From NCBI GenBank assembly GCA_945913015.1, contig CAMECH010000005.1, positions 1 through 64,000 on the forward strand: 64,000 nucleotides of DNA, given 5' to 3'. The notes below the pieces were generated by a model that saw nothing but the letters and a program-made list of their open reading frames with translations, ran no database searches and was not told the origin of the DNA. The position numbers and the translations under genes were made by a program. Source of the DNA: an uncultured Bacteroides sp. (GTDB lineage: Bacteria; Bacillota; Clostridia; Lachnospirales; Lachnospiraceae). Below are positions 8,927 through 18,505 of this stretch, one piece after another. Position 1 is the stretch's first letter. Each line of letters starts with the position of its first letter.

Positions 8927-9805
8927 TTATTCTATATTCTGAATCTGCTCTCTTACCTTCTCAATCTCGGTCTTTAAATCGATTGCTTTATTGGAAATCT
9001 CAATATCATCTGCCTTTGAAAGAATCGTATTTGCTTCACGATTCATCTCCTGCGCGATAAAATCAAGTTTACGGCCTACTCCGCCATCCTCTCCCAGACA
9101 TTTCTTTGCATGGTCAATGTGGCTTTTCAGTCGGACAGTCTCTTCATCAACACATATTTTGTCGGCGTAAAGAACGACTTCGGTTGCGATTCTGCTCTCA
9201 TCGATTGTTGTATCTCCAAGAATCTCTTTTACCTTGTCCATAAGCTTACTGCGGTAATCGTTCATTATCTTCGGGCTGCGCTCCTCAATGAAACCAACCA
9301 TATCAAGCATATTATCAAGCTTGCCCATAAGGTCTTCTTTGAGATTCTCTCCCTCAGTTATTCTTGCAGTCAGCATCTGCTGGCATGCACCTTCAACTGC
9401 ACCGCGGATAAAATTCCAGATTTCCTCCTCATCCGCTGCCTGTTCCTCTGTTGATATAACCTCCGGGAAGCGCGAAAGCTGTGCTATTGTTATATCATTG
9501 CGAAGTTCAAACTGTCTTGACATTTTATCAAAAATATTCATATACTCGTCTGCAACATCCGCATTATACTTCAGGGCAACTTTATTCTCGGCGTAATCCT
9601 CATATGTTATATAGACATCCACCTTACCCCTCTGTATGTATTTTTTGATAACTTCACGAATCCTTGCTTCAAAGACATTAAGCTTCTTCGGCATCTTAAT
9701 TCCTGCCTCAAGATATCTGTGATTTACTGATTTCATTTCGACTGAAATTTTTCTTGTCTCCTCAGTCATCTCACATCTTCCAAAGCCGGTCATGCTCTTA
9801 ATCAT
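8927..9805 (-). CDS. yicC: YicC/YloC family endoribonuclease
   Basis: This conserved bacterial protein family has endoribonuclease activity reported for YicC. The diagnostic N-terminus IKSMTGFGR and the C-terminal EMNREANTILSKADDIEISN segment are both present, and 292 aa is the normal length. ATG 9805 is preceded by GGAG (spacing six). In many Firmicutes yicC leads remA-gmk-rpoZ, but here no such genes follow. Its leader contains a trace of the SD-associated repeat (see 9811-9838). Confidence 0.93.
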   Translation of the reverse strand: MIKSMTGFGRCEMTEETRKISVEMKSVNHRYLEAGIKMPKKLNVFEARIREVIKKYIQRGKVDVYITYEDYAENKVALKYNADVADEYMNIFDKMSRQFELRNDITIAQLSRFPEVISTEEQAADEEEIWNFIRGAVEGACQQMLTARITEGENLKEDLMGKLDNMLDMVGFIEERSPKIMNDYRSKLMDKVKEILGDTTIDESRIATEVVLYADKICVDEETVRLKSHIDHAKKCLGEDGGVGRKLDFIAQEMNREANTILSKADDIEISNKAIDLKTEIEKVREQIQNIE

Positions 9806-9810
9806 GTCAA

Positions 9811-9838
9811 TCTCCATTCCGCAGACACTTCAGTGTCA
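9811..9838 (-). repeat. Short trace of the SD-associated hairpin repeat before yicC
   Basis: On the minus strand CTGACACTGAAGTGTC is followed by TGCGGAATGGAGATT and the yicC start. It matches the end of the full elements (GACGCTAAAGCGTC TGCGGAATGGAGAT), with both arms of the hairpin changed in step (GACGC/GCGTC versus GACAC/GTGTC). Only this terminal hairpin is present. Confidence 0.6.
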
Positions 9839-9920
9839 GCATTAATCTACATTACGGGATTTTTGAACCTGTCCCTGCGTACACATTCCTGTACATACAT
9901 ATTTTATTCCAGCGTTAATT

Positions 9921-9948
9921 AGTATATCAAATTAAAAAAATAAATCAA
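9921..9948 (-). promoter_or_regulatory. Promoter of yicC
   Basis: TTGATT, 16 bases, TATACT on the minus strand. The leader would be about 110 bases long. Confidence 0.55.
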
Positions 9949-10019
9949 GAATTAAAATACAGATTGGACGTGTATTTTATCAAAGAATATGTTATTATAT
10001 TTCTTATGTAATTATCTTA

Positions 10020-10085
10020 CAGGCAATTGCGAAACTCTTCTTTGTCACAATGCGGGTGCTTAAAGAAGAGTTTCGCAACCGCCTG
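10020..10085. repeat. Short copy of the 17-bp inverted-repeat element, before rqcH
   Basis: TTGCGAAACTCTTCTTT (10027-10043) is exactly inverted at 10062-10078 around an 18-base loop. The stem is extended by CAGGC/GCCTG beyond a two-base mismatch. There is no T-tract, so it does not look like a terminator. The same arms recur at 38065-38261. The arm ends 34 bases before the rqcH ATG. Confidence 0.85.
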
Positions 10086-10112
10086 CAGTTATTTTAAAAA
10101 ATGAGGTAACAA

Positions 10113-11864
10113 ATGGCACTTGACGGAATTGCAGTCGCAAACATTACACATGAACTGAATAATCTGATTTCCGACGGACGTCTTTATAAAATTTCGCAGC
10201 CGGAGTCCGATGAACTGTTACTTACAATAAAAAACAACAAATCACAGTACAGGCTTACCATATCATCCAATGCCGGTCTTCCGCTGATATATCTGACCGC
10301 TGAAAACAAGCCATCGCCGCTTACGGCACCTAATTTCTGTATGCTGTTAAGAAAACATCTCGGCAATGCACGTATTATTTCTGTAAGCCAGACAGGTCTT
10401 GAGCGTGTTATAGATTTTACATTTGAGCACCTTGACGAACTGGGGGATTTATGCCGTAAACATCTTATTGTTGAGTTAATGGGAAAACACAGCAATATTA
10501 TTTTTACGGATTCCAATAATAAAATCATCGACAGCATTAAACATGTGTCAGCCCAGATGAGTTCAGTGCGTGAAGTTCTTCCCGGACGCGATTATTTTAT
10601 CCCTGACACAATGGATAAAGCCGACCCGCTCAACCTTACCATGCAGCTTTGCAGCGAGCATATTTTTTCAAAGCCGGTAAAGCTTTCCAAAGCAATCTAC
10701 ACAGGACTTACAGGAATAAGCCCTGTTATTGCGGAGGAACTGTGTCATACCGCTTCAGTAGACAGTGATAAGCCTGCCAATGTTCTGAATGAAAACGAAC
10801 GGCAGCATATATACGAAGAAATTCTTAATCTTATGAAAAAAGTTAAAGATGGCAGCTTTACGCCGCACATCATATACAAAGGCAAAACACCTGTTGAATT
10901 TTCAAGTGTTCCTCTTACAATCTATGAAGATTCAGAAGATGCGTACCACAGTGAATATTTTGAGTCTGCAAGCGAAATGCTTTTCACCTTCTATGCACAG
11001 AAAAATGCACAGACACGAATACATCAGCGCTCCTCTGATTTGCGAAAAATCATTTCAACATTACTTGAAAGGAATTACCGCAAGCTTGAAATTCAGGAGA
11101 AGCAGTTAAAAGACACTGAAAAGCGTGACAAATTCCGCATTTACGGGGAACTTCTCAACACCTACGGCTACGACATCCCCGAAGGCAGCAAATCGTTCAG
11201 CACGGTCAACTACTACACCGGGGAACCTGTAACAATTCCGCTCGACGATACGCTTAACCCGCAGGAAAATGCAGTGCGCTATTTTGACAGATACAACAAG
11301 CTCAAACGTACCTTTGAAGCCACAACAGAACTCCTTGAGGAAACACAGCTTGAGATTGCACATCTCGAATCCATTGCGACCTCTCTTGACATTGCCGTTG
11401 CCGAGGAAGATTTAATACAGCTCAAGGAAGAAATGATTCAGTCCGGCTATATCCACCAGAAAGGTAATTCCGGCAAAAAGGTAAAGATAACAAGCCGGCC
11501 GTTCCACTATATTTCTTCCGATGGATATCATATTTATGTCGGAAAAAATAATTTCCAGAATGAGGAACTTTCATTTAAGTTTGCCAATGGCGGTGACTGG
11601 TGGTTCCATGCCAAAGAAATTCCGGGCTCACATGTCATTGTGAAATCAAACGGTGATGAATTACCGGACAGGACCTTTGAAGAAGCTGCAAGGCTTGCCG
11701 CTTACTACTCCAAAGGCCGCAGTCAGGATAAAGTTGAGGTAGATTACACGCCGAGGAAAAATTTAAAAAAGCCTGCCGGAGCAAAACCCGGCTTTGTCAT
11801 ATATCACACCAACTATTCAATGCTTGTCGGCACTGACATCAGTGATATCAAAACGGCTGATTAA
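10113..11864 (+). CDS. rqcH: RqcH/NFACT family ribosome quality control protein
   Basis: This is the bacterial homologue of Rqc2/NEMF (older name fibronectin-binding protein A). In characterised members it binds obstructed 50S subunits and recruits tRNA-Ala to add Ala tails. The 583 residues show the NFACT-N domain at the start (MALDGIAVANITHELN), a middle coiled-coil region (about 300-440) and the C-terminal NFACT-R domain with YVGKNNFQNEELSFK and DWWFHAKEIPGSHVI. GAGGT lies five bases before ATG. The 30-base gap to degV suggests cotranscription. Confidence 0.92.
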   Translation: MALDGIAVANITHELNNLISDGRLYKISQPESDELLLTIKNNKSQYRLTISSNAGLPLIYLTAENKPSPLTAPNFCMLLRKHLGNARIISVSQTGLERVIDFTFEHLDELGDLCRKHLIVELMGKHSNIIFTDSNNKIIDSIKHVSAQMSSVREVLPGRDYFIPDTMDKADPLNLTMQLCSEHIFSKPVKLSKAIYTGLTGISPVIAEELCHTASVDSDKPANVLNENERQHIYEEILNLMKKVKDGSFTPHIIYKGKTPVEFSSVPLTIYEDSEDAYHSEYFESASEMLFTFYAQKNAQTRIHQRSSDLRKIISTLLERNYRKLEIQEKQLKDTEKRDKFRIYGELLNTYGYDIPEGSKSFSTVNYYTGEPVTIPLDDTLNPQENAVRYFDRYNKLKRTFEATTELLEETQLEIAHLESIATSLDIAVAEEDLIQLKEEMIQSGYIHQKGNSGKKVKITSRPFHYISSDGYHIYVGKNNFQNEELSFKFANGGDWWFHAKEIPGSHVIVKSNGDELPDRTFEEAARLAAYYSKGRSQDKVEVDYTPRKNLKKPAGAKPGFVIYHTNYSMLVGTDISDIKTAD

Positions 11865-11893
11865 AAATTATTTAATAAGAAATGGAGAGAAAA

Positions 11894-12766
11894 ATGAGAA
11901 AATTTATAATTTCAACCGATAACACAGCAGACCTTCCCGCTGACTTTTTAAAGGAGAATGACATTGACATCCATTCACTGTTTTATTCAATCGGTGATAC
12001 AGTCTATAACAATGAAAACTCCCTTTCTGATGAAGAATTCTATGCCCGTATGCGCGGCGGTGACCTTCCTACAACTATGGCATGCAACCCTGAAGACTCT
12101 GCTGATATTTTCCGCAAACGTGTCGAGGCAGGCTATGATATCCTGCATATTGCCTTCTCTTCCGGTCTTTCAAGCAGCTATAACAACATGTGCATCGCAG
12201 CAAACGATGTTCTTGAAGAACATCCGGAGGCACATATAATTGTAATTGACTCACTTTCCGCCTCAATGGGTGAAGGCCTGATGGTATACCGCGCTGTACA
12301 ATATAAAAATGAAGGTCATACACTCGAAGAAACTGCGGAATATATACAGTCGCACGTTCAGAATTTTGTACATTTCTTTACTGTTGATGACTTAAATCAC
12401 CTGCATCGTGGCGGACGCATTTCAAAAGCTACCGCAATTGTCGGAACTCTTGCCGGAATAAAGCCTGTTCTTCATGTCAACGAAGAGGGAAAGCTTATTT
12501 CAATCGGAAAGGTACGCGGACGCAAGAAGTCACTCATAACTCTTGTCAACAAGATTGAAGAACATATGGGAAGTTATAAAGATGAGACGGATGCAATATT
12601 TATCTCACACGGCGACTGCCTTGAAGATGCACAGTTTGTCGCAAATATGATTAAAGAACGTTACGACAAGAAAGTCTGGATTAACTATGTATGCCCTACA
12701 ATCGGAAGCCACTCAGGTCCCGGAACACTTGCCGTATTCTTTATGGGAGAAAACAGACAGCCATAA
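11894..12766 (+). CDS. DegV family fatty-acid-binding protein (FakB-like)
   Basis: The protein is a 290-residue EDD-fold DegV protein. In Firmicutes these present bound fatty acids to the kinase FakA. Motifs are STDNTADLP at the N-terminus, PTTMACNPED with the lipid-contacting TT, SSGLSSSYNN, and LHRGGRISK. ATG 11894 has GGAGAG upstream; the frame also has an ATG at 11882 without a site. A fakA gene lies 3 kb away (15682), which makes a FakB role plausible. The bound lipid cannot be told from sequence. Confidence 0.9.
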   Translation: MRKFIISTDNTADLPADFLKENDIDIHSLFYSIGDTVYNNENSLSDEEFYARMRGGDLPTTMACNPEDSADIFRKRVEAGYDILHIAFSSGLSSSYNNMCIAANDVLEEHPEAHIIVIDSLSASMGEGLMVYRAVQYKNEGHTLEETAEYIQSHVQNFVHFFTVDDLNHLHRGGRISKATAIVGTLAGIKPVLHVNEEGKLISIGKVRGRKKSLITLVNKIEEHMGSYKDETDAIFISHGDCLEDAQFVANMIKERYDKKVWINYVCPTIGSHSGPGTLAVFFMGENRQP

Positions 12767-12772
12767 CACAAC

Positions 12773-12806
12773 ATGACCCTGCCTCACCGGCAGGGTCATA
12801 TTTTAG
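12773..12806. terminator. Bidirectional terminator between convergent genes
   Basis: ATGACCCTGCC and GGCAGGGTCAT form an 11-bp perfect stem around TCACC, followed by ATTTTAG on the plus strand. It separates degV from the convergent 12813 gene. Confidence 0.8.
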
Positions 12807-12812
12807 TATGCG

Positions 12813-13043
12813 TTATTCATCAAATTCTGCAATCACATAATATCCGCGCGGGTTCTCACCAACCTCCCTGACTACACCCTCACGTGACTTCAGTCTTTCT
12901 GTTGTTGTATAATTTGCAGACATCGCTACCGCAGGTTCAATTGTATAATAGTATGAACTTGGCAGTGCACCTTCTGTTACCTCCACACGGTCTCCCGGTT
13001 TAACAAGATTAGGTCTGCTCATTGTAAATTCCATTTCTCTCAA
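12813..13043 (-). CDS. Small SH3-like conserved protein downstream of recG
   Basis: This 76-residue protein contains [34 protein letters not shown] and an aromatic YYYTIEPA core, which reads as a small beta-barrel. I do not know its function. The TTG at 13043 overlaps the recG stop (TTGA) and has GGAGAGGTGG upstream, which suggests translational coupling. ATG codons at 13034 and 13022 are alternatives. Confidence 0.7.
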   Translation of the reverse strand: MREMEFTMSRPNLVKPGDRVEVTEGALPSSYYYTIEPAVAMSANYTTTERLKSREGVVREVGENPRGYYVIAEFDE

Positions 13044-15148
13044 AGTACCACCTCTCCTCTGTCATTCCATCTGTCAAGCCATATTTTAAGATTCTTATGT
13101 TCCTCTCTGACTAAGTCAGGGTCATCTTCCATAATATCAGATGCAGCCTCGGAAGCCTGTTTTAAAATATCTGCATCTTTGTAAATATCCGCAAGCTCAA
13201 ACCTCATATCACCGCTCTGTCTGATACCGAAGAAATCTCCCGGCCCCCTTAACTTCAAATCCTCTTCGGCTATTTTAAAGCCGTCATTGGAATCTTTAAG
13301 AATATTAAGGCGCTCCATATTAGCCTGCTTCGCATTCTGTGTGCCGACAAAAATACAGTACGACTGGAATGCGCCTCTTCCCACACGCCCTCTCAGCTGG
13401 TGAAGCTGTGCAAGTCCGAATCTGTCGGCATTCTCAATAAGCATTACGGTTGCATTCGGTACATTTACGCCCACTTCAATTACGGTTGTAGATACAAGTA
13501 CATTCGTCTTCCCCGAATTAAACCGTTCCATAATTTCATTTTTTAATGCAGGCTTCATTTTACCATGCAGATACTCCACGCTGATGTCCGCAGGGAGCTC
13601 TTTCTTAAGCTTATCCGCATAGTCTACAACATTTTCAAGCGTCGAAGACATATTAGTATCTGAAAATGTATCGCCTCGCTCATCTTCAATCACATCACCA
13701 TCATCGCTTTTCTGTACCATCGGGCATATCACATATGCCTGTCTGCCTGCACGCACCTGTTTTTCAATGAAACGGTATGCATTAGGTCTGTAATTAACAT
13801 CAACAACTGCATTTTTGATTGGAAGACGGCTGCTCGGCAGTTCATTCATTACAGAAATGTCCAAATCCCCGTAGATAATTATTGCAAGCGTTCTTGGAAT
13901 AGGCGTTGCGCTCATCACAAGCGTATGCGGGCTTTTTCCCTTTTTCGCAAGATTTTCACGCTGATGCACGCCAAAACGGTGCTGTTCATCAGTTATAACC
14001 AGTGCAAGTGATGCATATTCCACCTTTGCCTGAATCAGTGCATGTGTGCCTATTATAATCTGAGCCTCTCCCGAAGCAATTCTCTCCCGCTCTCTTTTCT
14101 TCTGTGCGGCAGTCATTGAACCGATAAGAATCGATGTTCTTATATTAACACCGGACTTTTCAAAAAGTGCGTTGATATCCTCATACTGCTGTATTGCCAG
14201 CACCTCGGTAGGCACCATCATCGCCCCCTGGTACCCCGCACGGACTGTATTCATCAGTGCAAGTATTGCAATTATTGTTTTTCCCGAGCCGACATCTCCC
14301 TGTATAAGCCTGTTCATAAGACGCGGCCCGCACATATCCGCTTTCACCTCATCCCATGTACGCTTCTGCGCATTGGTCAGCTCATATGGAAGTTTATTTA
14401 TAAATTCATCAGTGCTTTTATCATTTCCGACAGGCATAAGATTCTTAAGACGGTCATTGTTTTCCTTCATCCGCCTTACATTGAGCATAAATATAAAAAA
14501 CTCGTCAAATACGAGCCTTCTTCTTGCAAGCTCATAATCTCTTAAATCCTTTGGAAAATGAATCCCACGCAATGCAAAATTAGTCTCTGCCAGCTCATTT
14601 TTACTTCTCACATCATCAGGGAGAAAATCCGTTTTTAAGTCGGTAATCTCAAGTGCCTGAGCTACCGCTTTAGACACAATTTTATTGGACAATCCCTTGG
14701 TAAGCGGGTATATCGGCTGCATTACGCCTGTCATTTTAGCATATCCGTCAAGCGTGTATAATGCAGGCTGCTCCATAACCCAGTCGTTGCCTTTAAATAT
14801 CGGTCTTCCTCTGAATATGTATCTGTACCCGGTTTTGAGGGAGCCCAGAAGGTACGGCATATTAAACCACGTTGCCTTAATCGTGTCTCCCTTTGTATCC
14901 CTGAGTGTTGTTGTAAGTATCTGAAGATTGCGCACACGTTTAAGTGACGGAGTTTTGGCAACAACAGCATCTATTCCAACTGCCGGCGCATCTGCATGTT
15001 CAGAAAGCTCACTAACCAAAACAGGCTTTTCGTATATATCATAGGACCTTGGATACAATGTAACCAGGTCCTCTGCTGTATACACGGAAAGCTTGTTCAG
15101 TAATTTTGCTGTTTTATCTCCTATTCCTTTAAGATCTGTCAGCTTCAT
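13040..15148 (-). CDS. recG: ATP-dependent DNA helicase RecG
   Basis: This monomeric superfamily 2 helicase remodels stalled replication forks and Holliday junctions. The 702 residues contain the N-terminal wedge/OB domain ([10 protein letters not shown], then residues ~60-160), Walker A GDVGSGKT, the DEQHRFG box, and helicase C motifs [27 protein letters not shown]. It follows yqeY by two bases and overlaps the small ORF downstream, so it is part of the fakA operon. recG beside fakA is common in Firmicutes. Confidence 0.97.
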   Translation of the reverse strand: MKLTDLKGIGDKTAKLLNKLSVYTAEDLVTLYPRSYDIYEKPVLVSELSEHADAPAVGIDAVVAKTPSLKRVRNLQILTTTLRDTKGDTIKATWFNMPYLLGSLKTGYRYIFRGRPIFKGNDWVMEQPALYTLDGYAKMTGVMQPIYPLTKGLSNKIVSKAVAQALEITDLKTDFLPDDVRSKNELAETNFALRGIHFPKDLRDYELARRRLVFDEFFIFMLNVRRMKENNDRLKNLMPVGNDKSTDEFINKLPYELTNAQKRTWDEVKADMCGPRLMNRLIQGDVGSGKTIIAILALMNTVRAGYQGAMMVPTEVLAIQQYEDINALFEKSGVNIRTSILIGSMTAAQKKRERERIASGEAQIIIGTHALIQAKVEYASLALVITDEQHRFGVHQRENLAKKGKSPHTLVMSATPIPRTLAIIIYGDLDISVMNELPSSRLPIKNAVVDVNYRPNAYRFIEKQVRAGRQAYVICPMVQKSDDGDVIEDERGDTFSDTNMSSTLENVVDYADKLKKELPADISVEYLHGKMKPALKNEIMERFNSGKTNVLVSTTVIEVGVNVPNATVMLIENADRFGLAQLHQLRGRVGRGAFQSYCIFVGTQNAKQANMERLNILKDSNDGFKIAEEDLKLRGPGDFFGIRQSGDMRFELADIYKDADILKQASEAASDIMEDDPDLVREEHKNLKIWLDRWNDRGEVVL

Positions 15149-15150
15149 AT

Positions 15151-15597
15151 TTACTTCATATATCCTGCAAGCACTTCATTTACAAGCTTGCCGTCTGCCT
15201 TACCCTTGACCTTTGGCATAAGAACACGCATAATTTTGCCCTTGTCTGCCGGTGACGGTTTCTCAATTGAAAGCTCTGAAAGTGTCTCGTCAATAACCTT
15301 TTTTATCTCATCTTCATCCATCATCTTTGGTGCATACTCATTCAACACACTGATTGAGAAATTACACTCATCAATTATATCCTGACGGTCGGCAGGTGTC
15401 ATCGAAAGAGTTTCCTTAAGCTGCTTAATCTGCTTCAAAACAACCTGGTCACCCTCTTCGTCTGTCAGCGGTGTACGGTTATTGATTTCCACATTCTTAA
15501 GTTCTGCAAGAAGCAGCGACAATACGTCTTTTCTTGCCTTATCCTTTGCCTTCATGGCTTTGACCATCTCGCCTCTGATAAAATCAATCTTACTCAT
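15151..15597 (-). CDS. yqeY: GatB/YqeY domain protein
   Basis: This 148-residue protein is homologous to the tail domain of the amidotransferase subunit GatB. The hallmark N-terminus is FIRGEMVKAMKAKDKARKDVLSLLLAELKN. The C-terminal part includes LMPKVKGKADGKLVNEVL. Its role is thought to be tRNA-linked but is not established. It lies between fakA and recG, with recG only two bases downstream. Confidence 0.9.
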   Translation of the reverse strand: MSKIDFIRGEMVKAMKAKDKARKDVLSLLLAELKNVEINNRTPLTDEEGDQVVLKQIKQLKETLSMTPADRQDIIDECNFSISVLNEYAPKMMDEDEIKKVIDETLSELSIEKPSPADKGKIMRVLMPKVKGKADGKLVNEVLAGYMK

Positions 15598-15637
15598 CTT
15601 TTACCTCTTTTCCGCGCTTTTGCGCATATAAATGCAT

Positions 15638-15676
15638 AAAAGCTGCCACAACGCATTGCATTATGACAGCCTTTCT
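15638..15676 (-). terminator. Probable terminator after fakA
   Basis: On the minus strand AAAGGCTGTCATAA pairs, with G-U pairs, with TTGTGGCAGCTTTT, ending in TTTTAT. The T-run is short, so some read-through into yqeY-recG is likely. Confidence 0.6.
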
Positions 15677-15681
15677 TCTTT

Positions 15682-17418
15682 TTATTCAACAGATACAATA
15701 TAATAATAAATCGGCTGTCCGCCTCTTTGAAGTTCAACATCAAGTTCAGGATATATAGCTGCAATCTCCTCAACTATTGTATCTGCTTCATTTTCACGTA
15801 CATCACTGCCATAATAAATGCTTATTAATTCAGAATCATCATCCACCATAGCTTCAAGCATCTGCAGAAGTGTTGACTTAACATCATGACTTACCGCAAG
15901 AAGTCCCTTGTCGCCAAGTCCCATAATATCGTTACAGTGAATCTCATGTCCGTCGATACTTGTGTCTCTTACGGCATATGTTACTTCACCGCTCTTTACG
16001 TTAGCCATTCCCTCGTTCATTGCCTTTTCATTTTCTTCAACGGAACGAACCATCTCATAATTAAACATGGCTGTAATTCCCTGCGGAACAGTCTTTGAAG
16101 GAATAACAATGATTTTCTTATCCTCAACAATTGATGCTGCCTGCTGTGCTGCAAGAATTATATTCTTGTTGTTAGGAAGCACAAATACCGTGTCAGCATT
16201 TACCTTGTCAACCGCATTCAGAATATCCTCTGTACTTGGATTCATTGTCTGACCGCCCTCAATGACATAGTCAACTCCAAGTCCGCCAAATATCTCTGCA
16301 AGGCCATCACCTGCAACTACTGTTACAAATCCGACGTCCTTTCTAGGTCCTGCCTGTTGTGCATTATCTTCAACCTCAAGAGTTACCTCTTCAGCAACTG
16401 AAGCAGACTTTGCGGTTTCATCGGAAACTGCGGCATTGGCAGTATTAAGTTCAGCCGCCTCTATTACCTTCTGATTATGCTCCTCGCGCATATTATCAAT
16501 CTTCATCTTTGTAAGCTGTCCGAATGTAAGCGCCTTCTGAATTGCAAGTCCCGGATCATTAGTATGGACATGCACTTTAACTATTTCGTCATCGGCAACG
16601 CATACAATAGAATCACCAATAGATTCAAGATAAGCTTTAAAGCCCATCTCTGTCTTCTGGTTAAATTCCTTCTCAAGCATAATAATAAATTCAGTACAAT
16701 ATCCAAATTTAATATCAACATTATCAAGTGCACCTGCACCTATAGCTGCCTTTGATGATGCGGACTGTGTACCACTCATATCCTCATCAAACGGAACAGG
16801 ATTGCCCTCATATGCCATAATTGCACCGCGGAGCACCTCAACAAGTCCCTGTCCGCCGGAGTCAACAACACCTGCTTCCTTAAGTACAGGAAGCATCTCC
16901 GGAGTCTGTGAAAGCACATATTCGGCATGTTCAAGAACTTCCTTCATCATTGCTCCCAGATCATCACTTACATCCGCAAGCTCTGATGCCTTCTGTGCCG
17001 CGCCCTTTGCGACAGTAAGAATTGTACCTTCCTTCGGCTTCATTACGGCCTTGTATGCTGTCTCAACCGCTCTCTCAAACGCTGCCGCAAGCACATTTAC
17101 ATCTATTGCCTCTACATCCTTAATTTCCTTTGTAAAGCCCCTGAATAACTGCGACAGAATAACACCCGAGTTACCTCTGGCGCCTCTGAGCGAACCGCTT
17201 GAAATAGCCTTTGCCAAAGATGCCATGTCCGGGTCAGCTAATGCATTTATCTCTTTTGCTGCCGACATTATTGTAAGTGTCATATTAGTTCCGGTATCGC
17301 CATCCGGCACCGGAAATACGTTCAGATCATTAATCCATTCTTTTTTAGCTTTCAGGTTAGCTGCTCCTGATAAAAACATCTTCTGCAGAAGCTTTGCATC
17401 TATTGTATTTACAGCCAC
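15682..17418 (-). CDS. fakA: DAK2-domain fatty acid kinase subunit FakA
   Basis: FakA phosphorylates fatty acids presented by DegV-type FakB proteins, for entry into phospholipid synthesis. The N-terminal DAK2 kinase domain shows NVFPVPDGDTGTNM, which carries the Mg-ATP Asp residues, and LRGARGNSGVILSQLFRGF. The middle and C-terminal domains include VVAGDGLAEIFGGLGVD and VFVLPNNKNIILAAQQ. I start at GTG 17418 because AGGAGG is eight bases upstream and homologues begin with (M)AVNTIDA. An ATG at 17424 is too close to the site. It follows an Asp23-family gene, a widespread pairing. Confidence 0.92.
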   Translation of the reverse strand: MAVNTIDAKLLQKMFLSGAANLKAKKEWINDLNVFPVPDGDTGTNMTLTIMSAAKEINALADPDMASLAKAISSGSLRGARGNSGVILSQLFRGFTKEIKDVEAIDVNVLAAAFERAVETAYKAVMKPKEGTILTVAKGAAQKASELADVSDDLGAMMKEVLEHAEYVLSQTPEMLPVLKEAGVVDSGGQGLVEVLRGAIMAYEGNPVPFDEDMSGTQSASSKAAIGAGALDNVDIKFGYCTEFIIMLEKEFNQKTEMGFKAYLESIGDSIVCVADDEIVKVHVHTNDPGLAIQKALTFGQLTKMKIDNMREEHNQKVIEAAELNTANAAVSDETAKSASVAEEVTLEVEDNAQQAGPRKDVGFVTVVAGDGLAEIFGGLGVDYVIEGGQTMNPSTEDILNAVDKVNADTVFVLPNNKNIILAAQQAASIVEDKKIIVIPSKTVPQGITAMFNYEMVRSVEENEKAMNEGMANVKSGEVTYAVRDTSIDGHEIHCNDIMGLGDKGLLAVSHDVKSTLLQMLEAMVDDDSELISIYYGSDVRENEADTIVEEIAAIYPELDVELQRGGQPIYYYIVSVE

Positions 17419-17446
17419 AATCATGTCCTCCTAAAACAAAAGTCTA

Positions 17447-17806
17447 TCAATCAATCACCCTGACGCCTTCAACGTAAATGTTAATCTTCTTAATCTCGAA
17501 GCCTGTAAACTCCTGTACTTTATATTTAACATTTTCAATGAGATTGTCTGCCACTGTAGAAATGCTTACACCGTAAGCAACAATAACATGGAAATCTATT
17601 TCCAGCTTATTGTCTTCATCAACAACAACACTTATTCCCCTTGTAAGACTGTCACCTTTAAGGAGCTTGACCAGTCCGTCTTTCATACTTACTGCTGCCA
17701 TTCCGACAATGCCAAAGCACTCAACTGCTGTTGAGCCTGCATACTTGGCAATTACCTCAGAATCAATTGAAATACTTCCCAGTTGACTGTCAATATGTCC
17801 CTTCAT
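17447..17806 (-). CDS. Asp23/Gls24 family envelope stress protein
   Basis: This 119-residue Asp23 domain protein has the typical pattern GSISIDSEVIAKYAGSTAVECFGIVGM followed by the VSTVADNL-like core and EVNIYVEGV-like end (KINIYVEGVRV). ATG 17806 has GGAGG with a seven-base gap; the frame extends upstream without a site. In Firmicutes this gene usually sits directly before fakA, as here, but its biochemical role is not settled. Confidence 0.9.
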   Translation of the reverse strand: MKGHIDSQLGSISIDSEVIAKYAGSTAVECFGIVGMAAVSMKDGLVKLLKGDSLTRGISVVVDEDNKLEIDFHVIVAYGVSISTVADNLIENVKYKVQEFTGFEIKKINIYVEGVRVID

Positions 17807-17845
17807 ATGAAACCCTCCAATCGTTCTTACATACATATATAAAAC

Positions 17846-17901
17846 ATTATACCCTTTTTTATTCAAAAAGGAAATATGTTTTGGAGTATTTTTATTGTCA
17901 A
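17846..17901 (-). promoter_or_regulatory. Promoter region of the asp23-fakA operon
   Basis: Two overlapping possibilities exist on the minus strand. One is TTGACA, 17 bases, CATATT (17873-17901). The other is a TATAAT at 17846-17851 with a weak -35. Confidence 0.45.
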
Positions 17902-17921
17902 ACCAAATATAAGATATAAAA

Positions 17922-17958
17922 TAAGGTAAGCAGCAGGAGGCCTGCATCGCTTACCTTA
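17922..17958 (-). terminator. Terminator after rpmB
   Basis: TAAGGTAAGC and GCTTACCTTA form a stem with an internal GCAGG/CCTGC pairing, followed by TTTTATATC on the minus strand, 26 bases after the rpmB stop. Confidence 0.85.
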
Positions 17959-17983
17959 CACCACATCATTCTGAAACCTCAAA

Positions 17984-18169
17984 TTATGCGCGTTCTACTG
18001 CTCCTGAACGCAGGCATGATGTACATACATACATCTTCTTTGAACCACCTTCAGTCTTAACCTTAACAGACTTTACGTTGGATTTCCAAATCTTATTAGA
18101 TCTTCTATGTGAATGGCTTACAGCATTACCGAAATGAACGCCCTTTTCACAGATTGCACACTTTGCCAT
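17984..18169 (-). CDS. rpmB: 50S ribosomal protein L28
   Basis: L28 is a small 50S subunit protein. The sequence shows the usual MAKCAICEKGVHFGNAVSHSHRR start and a YVCTSCLRSG end. The four Cys (CAIC and CTSC) make this the zinc-binding form. Length 61 aa is normal. AAGGAGGTG precedes ATG, and the gene has its own promoter and terminator. Confidence 0.98.
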   Translation of the reverse strand: MAKCAICEKGVHFGNAVSHSHRRSNKIWKSNVKSVKVKTEGGSKKMYVCTSCLRSGAVERA

Positions 18170-18220
18170 GATAACACCTCCTTAAATGTATTGGGTACAT
18201 ACAGACCCACAACAAAGTTC

Positions 18221-18249
18221 ATTGTATCAGAATAATTATTATAATGCAA
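18221..18249 (-). promoter_or_regulatory. Promoter of rpmB
   Basis: TTGCAT, 17 bases, TACAAT on the minus strand, about 50 bases before the rpmB ATG. Confidence 0.75.
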
Positions 18250-18310
18250 GCATTTTTTTACAAAATATACTACAAAAATATATTCTGACACTCCTTATAT
18301 TTCCAAAAAT

Positions 18311-18448
18311 TCAATGGCAAAAAAGATTGAAGCCGCATATAATAAGCAGTAAAATGATACATACGCTCCAAAATACGCTGCTGATAAACATGGAAATTAT
18401 CATGCCGATAGCCATCCAAAACATAATAAAGCCAATCATCCTGCACAT
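18311..18448 (-). CDS. Small membrane protein next to gerW
   Basis: This 45-residue hydrophobic protein (MCRMIGFIMFWMAIGM ... CIILLLIICGFNLFCH) has two likely membrane helices with almost no loop. GGGGTGG lies seven bases before ATG 18448. It follows gerW by 57 bases. The family is unknown to me. Conserved proximity to gerW in relatives would support it. Confidence 0.55.
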   Translation of the reverse strand: MCRMIGFIMFWMAIGMIISMFISSVFWSVCIILLLIICGFNLFCH

Positions 18449-18505
18449 GCAGCCACCCCGAAGAAAGGAATTATTATATATTATATGCACTATCTGCATT
18501 TCTGA

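Noticed and set aside
10020..10085. Rho-independent terminator before rqcH
   Set aside because: The stem is strong but lacks a T-tract on either strand and sits 27 bases before a start codon.
15682..17418. Dihydroxyacetone kinase
   Set aside because: Although DAK2 is present, the domain order, length and asp23 neighbour match FakA rather than DhaL.
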